Assembly (NCBI GenBank): GCA_028679405.1
Contig: JAJRBP010000004.1
Span: 1-5,426 of the forward strand
Source of the DNA: Methanoregulaceae archaeon
GTDB taxonomy: Archaea; Halobacteriota; Methanomicrobia; Methanomicrobiales; Methanospirillaceae
Direction: 5' to 3'
Length of the DNA stretch: 5,426 bases
A program made the translations under genes and the position numbers. This document shows positions 5,013-5,426 of the stretch, one piece after another (position 1 is the first letter of the stretch; each line of letters begins with the position of its first letter). The notes under the pieces were generated by a model. That model was given only the letters and a program-made list of their open reading frames with translations, was not told the DNA's origin and did not search any database.

Positions 5013-5084
5013 GGTGAGGGTCGTCCGTATCAGCCGCCTTTTCCAGGTGGCATACTGCTGATAATGTTTTAGGGTTCCTCACCT
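5012..5084 (+). other. Nested three-tier inverted repeat at the 3' end of the membrane protein gene
   Basis: AGGTGAGG (5012-5019) pairs with CCTCACCT (5077-5084). Inside it TATCAGC (5028-5034) pairs with GCTGATA (5057-5063). Inside that CGCC (5035-5038) pairs with GGTG (5046-5049), with one G-T wobble, around a 7-nt loop. The outer arm begins on the last base of the TAA stop codon. A GTTTTA stretch lies within the outer stem but no T run follows it. It may be a transcript-end structure, a processing or stability element, or a small structured RNA. Confidence 0.4.
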
Positions 5085-5247
5085 GCGAGGGAGCTGGTGG
5101 GGGCAGGCAGTCTGTTCTCCTGAAACGTGCCAGCTTCATTCGCCGGGAATAAGAAAACACGCGTATTTTCCTGATCCTGGAAGAGATACCTCATTGCTTA
5201 TCTGTTGCCGGACTGAACAACTACCAGACGTTACTTGAGGAAGTCCT
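5013..5247 (+). other. 235-bp gene-free gap before the pyruvate-kinase-like gene
   Basis: Besides the nested repeat at its left end, the gap has a G-rich stretch (about 5087-5109) and a second pairing, AGCTGG (5092-5097) with CCAGCT (5130-5135). A weak box A candidate, TGCTTATCTG, lies at 5195-5204, about 48 nt before the next start codon. I see no convincing small reading frame and no tRNA. Confidence 0.4.
5236..5240 (+). promoter_or_regulatory. Ribosome binding site of the pyruvate-kinase-like gene
   Basis: TGAGG lies 7 nt before the ATG at 5248 and decides that start. No other ATG competes in this frame nearby. Confidence 0.6.
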
Positions 5248-5426
5248 ATGCACATCTTCGATCGCCCCGGCCCGGTAAATACGGAGAGCGTTGTGAATGT
5301 AGTGAAGGAAAATGCCCGGCGGGCGAACGCGATCGTCGTCGCCTCCATTACCGGGGACAGTGCCCTGAAAATTGCCCGCGTGGCCGGCTCTACTCCGGTG
5401 GTCTGCGTTACCTGCCCCCAGGGGAT
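5248..5426 (+). CDS. Pyruvate kinase alpha/beta-like domain protein, N-terminal part, runs off the right edge
   Basis: The frame opens at an ATG with a good ribosome binding site and is open to the window end, giving 59 codons. The visible part reads I-F-D-R-P-G-P-V-N-T-E (3-13), a helix, then A-I-V-V-A-S-I-T-G-D-S-A-L-K-I-A-R (28-44) and T-P-V-V-C-V-T (49-55). This matches stand-alone archaeal proteins homologous to the C-terminal alpha/beta domain of pyruvate kinase (PF02887). In pyruvate kinase that domain binds allosteric effectors. The stand-alone proteins lack the catalytic barrel and their function is not known. In this start, F-D-R-P-G-P directly follows the initiator, so there is no room for a catalytic domain upstream. 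About two thirds of the protein probably lies outside the window. Confidence 0.85.
   Translation, partial: MHIFDRPGPVNTESVVNVVKENARRANAIVVASITGDSALKIARVAGSTPVVCVTCPQG

Noticed and set aside
5087..5109. G-rich stretch considered as a G-quadruplex
   Set aside because: There is only one run of more than three G, so at most a weak two-tier structure could form.

Overview
The window looks like chromosomal DNA from a methanogenic archaeon of the Methanomicrobiales (Methanoregula, Methanosphaerula or Methanoculleus type). This is an inference from four things. Several starts have archaeal box A (TATA) elements at leaderless spacing. The ribosome binding sites are of the GGTGA/GGAG type. GC content is moderate, with GC-rich third codon positions. 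The gene families fit as well: a DUF169 protein, a surface lipoprotein with the repeat fold of Methanomicrobiales S-layer-type proteins, a flavodoxin-domain protein and a stand-alone pyruvate-kinase C-terminal-like protein. No rRNA, tRNA, CRISPR array, insertion sequence or phage gene was seen.

Layout. Bases 1-3639 are read from the minus strand. From left to right they hold the 5' part of a DUF169 gene running off the left edge, a small lipoprotein (379-813), a larger S-layer-domain lipoprotein (953 to about 1963), a tag (3-methyladenine DNA glycosylase I) gene and a shortened YdeI-family gene just upstream of tag, and a VOC/glyoxalase-fold gene (3271-3639). A 156-bp divergent promoter region follows. 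From there the plus strand carries a flavodoxin-domain protein (3796-4299), a six-helix membrane protein (4446-5012) and the start of a pyruvate-kinase alpha/beta-like gene that leaves the right edge (from 5248).

How the genes relate. Only ydeI-tag is a clear operon, with a 22-nt gap and a ribosome binding site for tag inside it. Most other genes have their own box A and are probably transcribed singly. Two neighbouring genes encode lipid-anchored cell-surface proteins. The rest are a DNA repair enzyme, probable stress or redox accessory proteins and proteins of unknown role. Nothing ties them into one pathway.

I found no convincing new multi-gene system. Four points deserve a second look. 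The surface lipoprotein only makes sense with a non-ATG start. The YdeI protein lacks the C-terminal part of its family. A three-tier inverted repeat begins at the stop codon of the membrane protein gene. A hairpin covers the ribosome binding site of the VOC gene.
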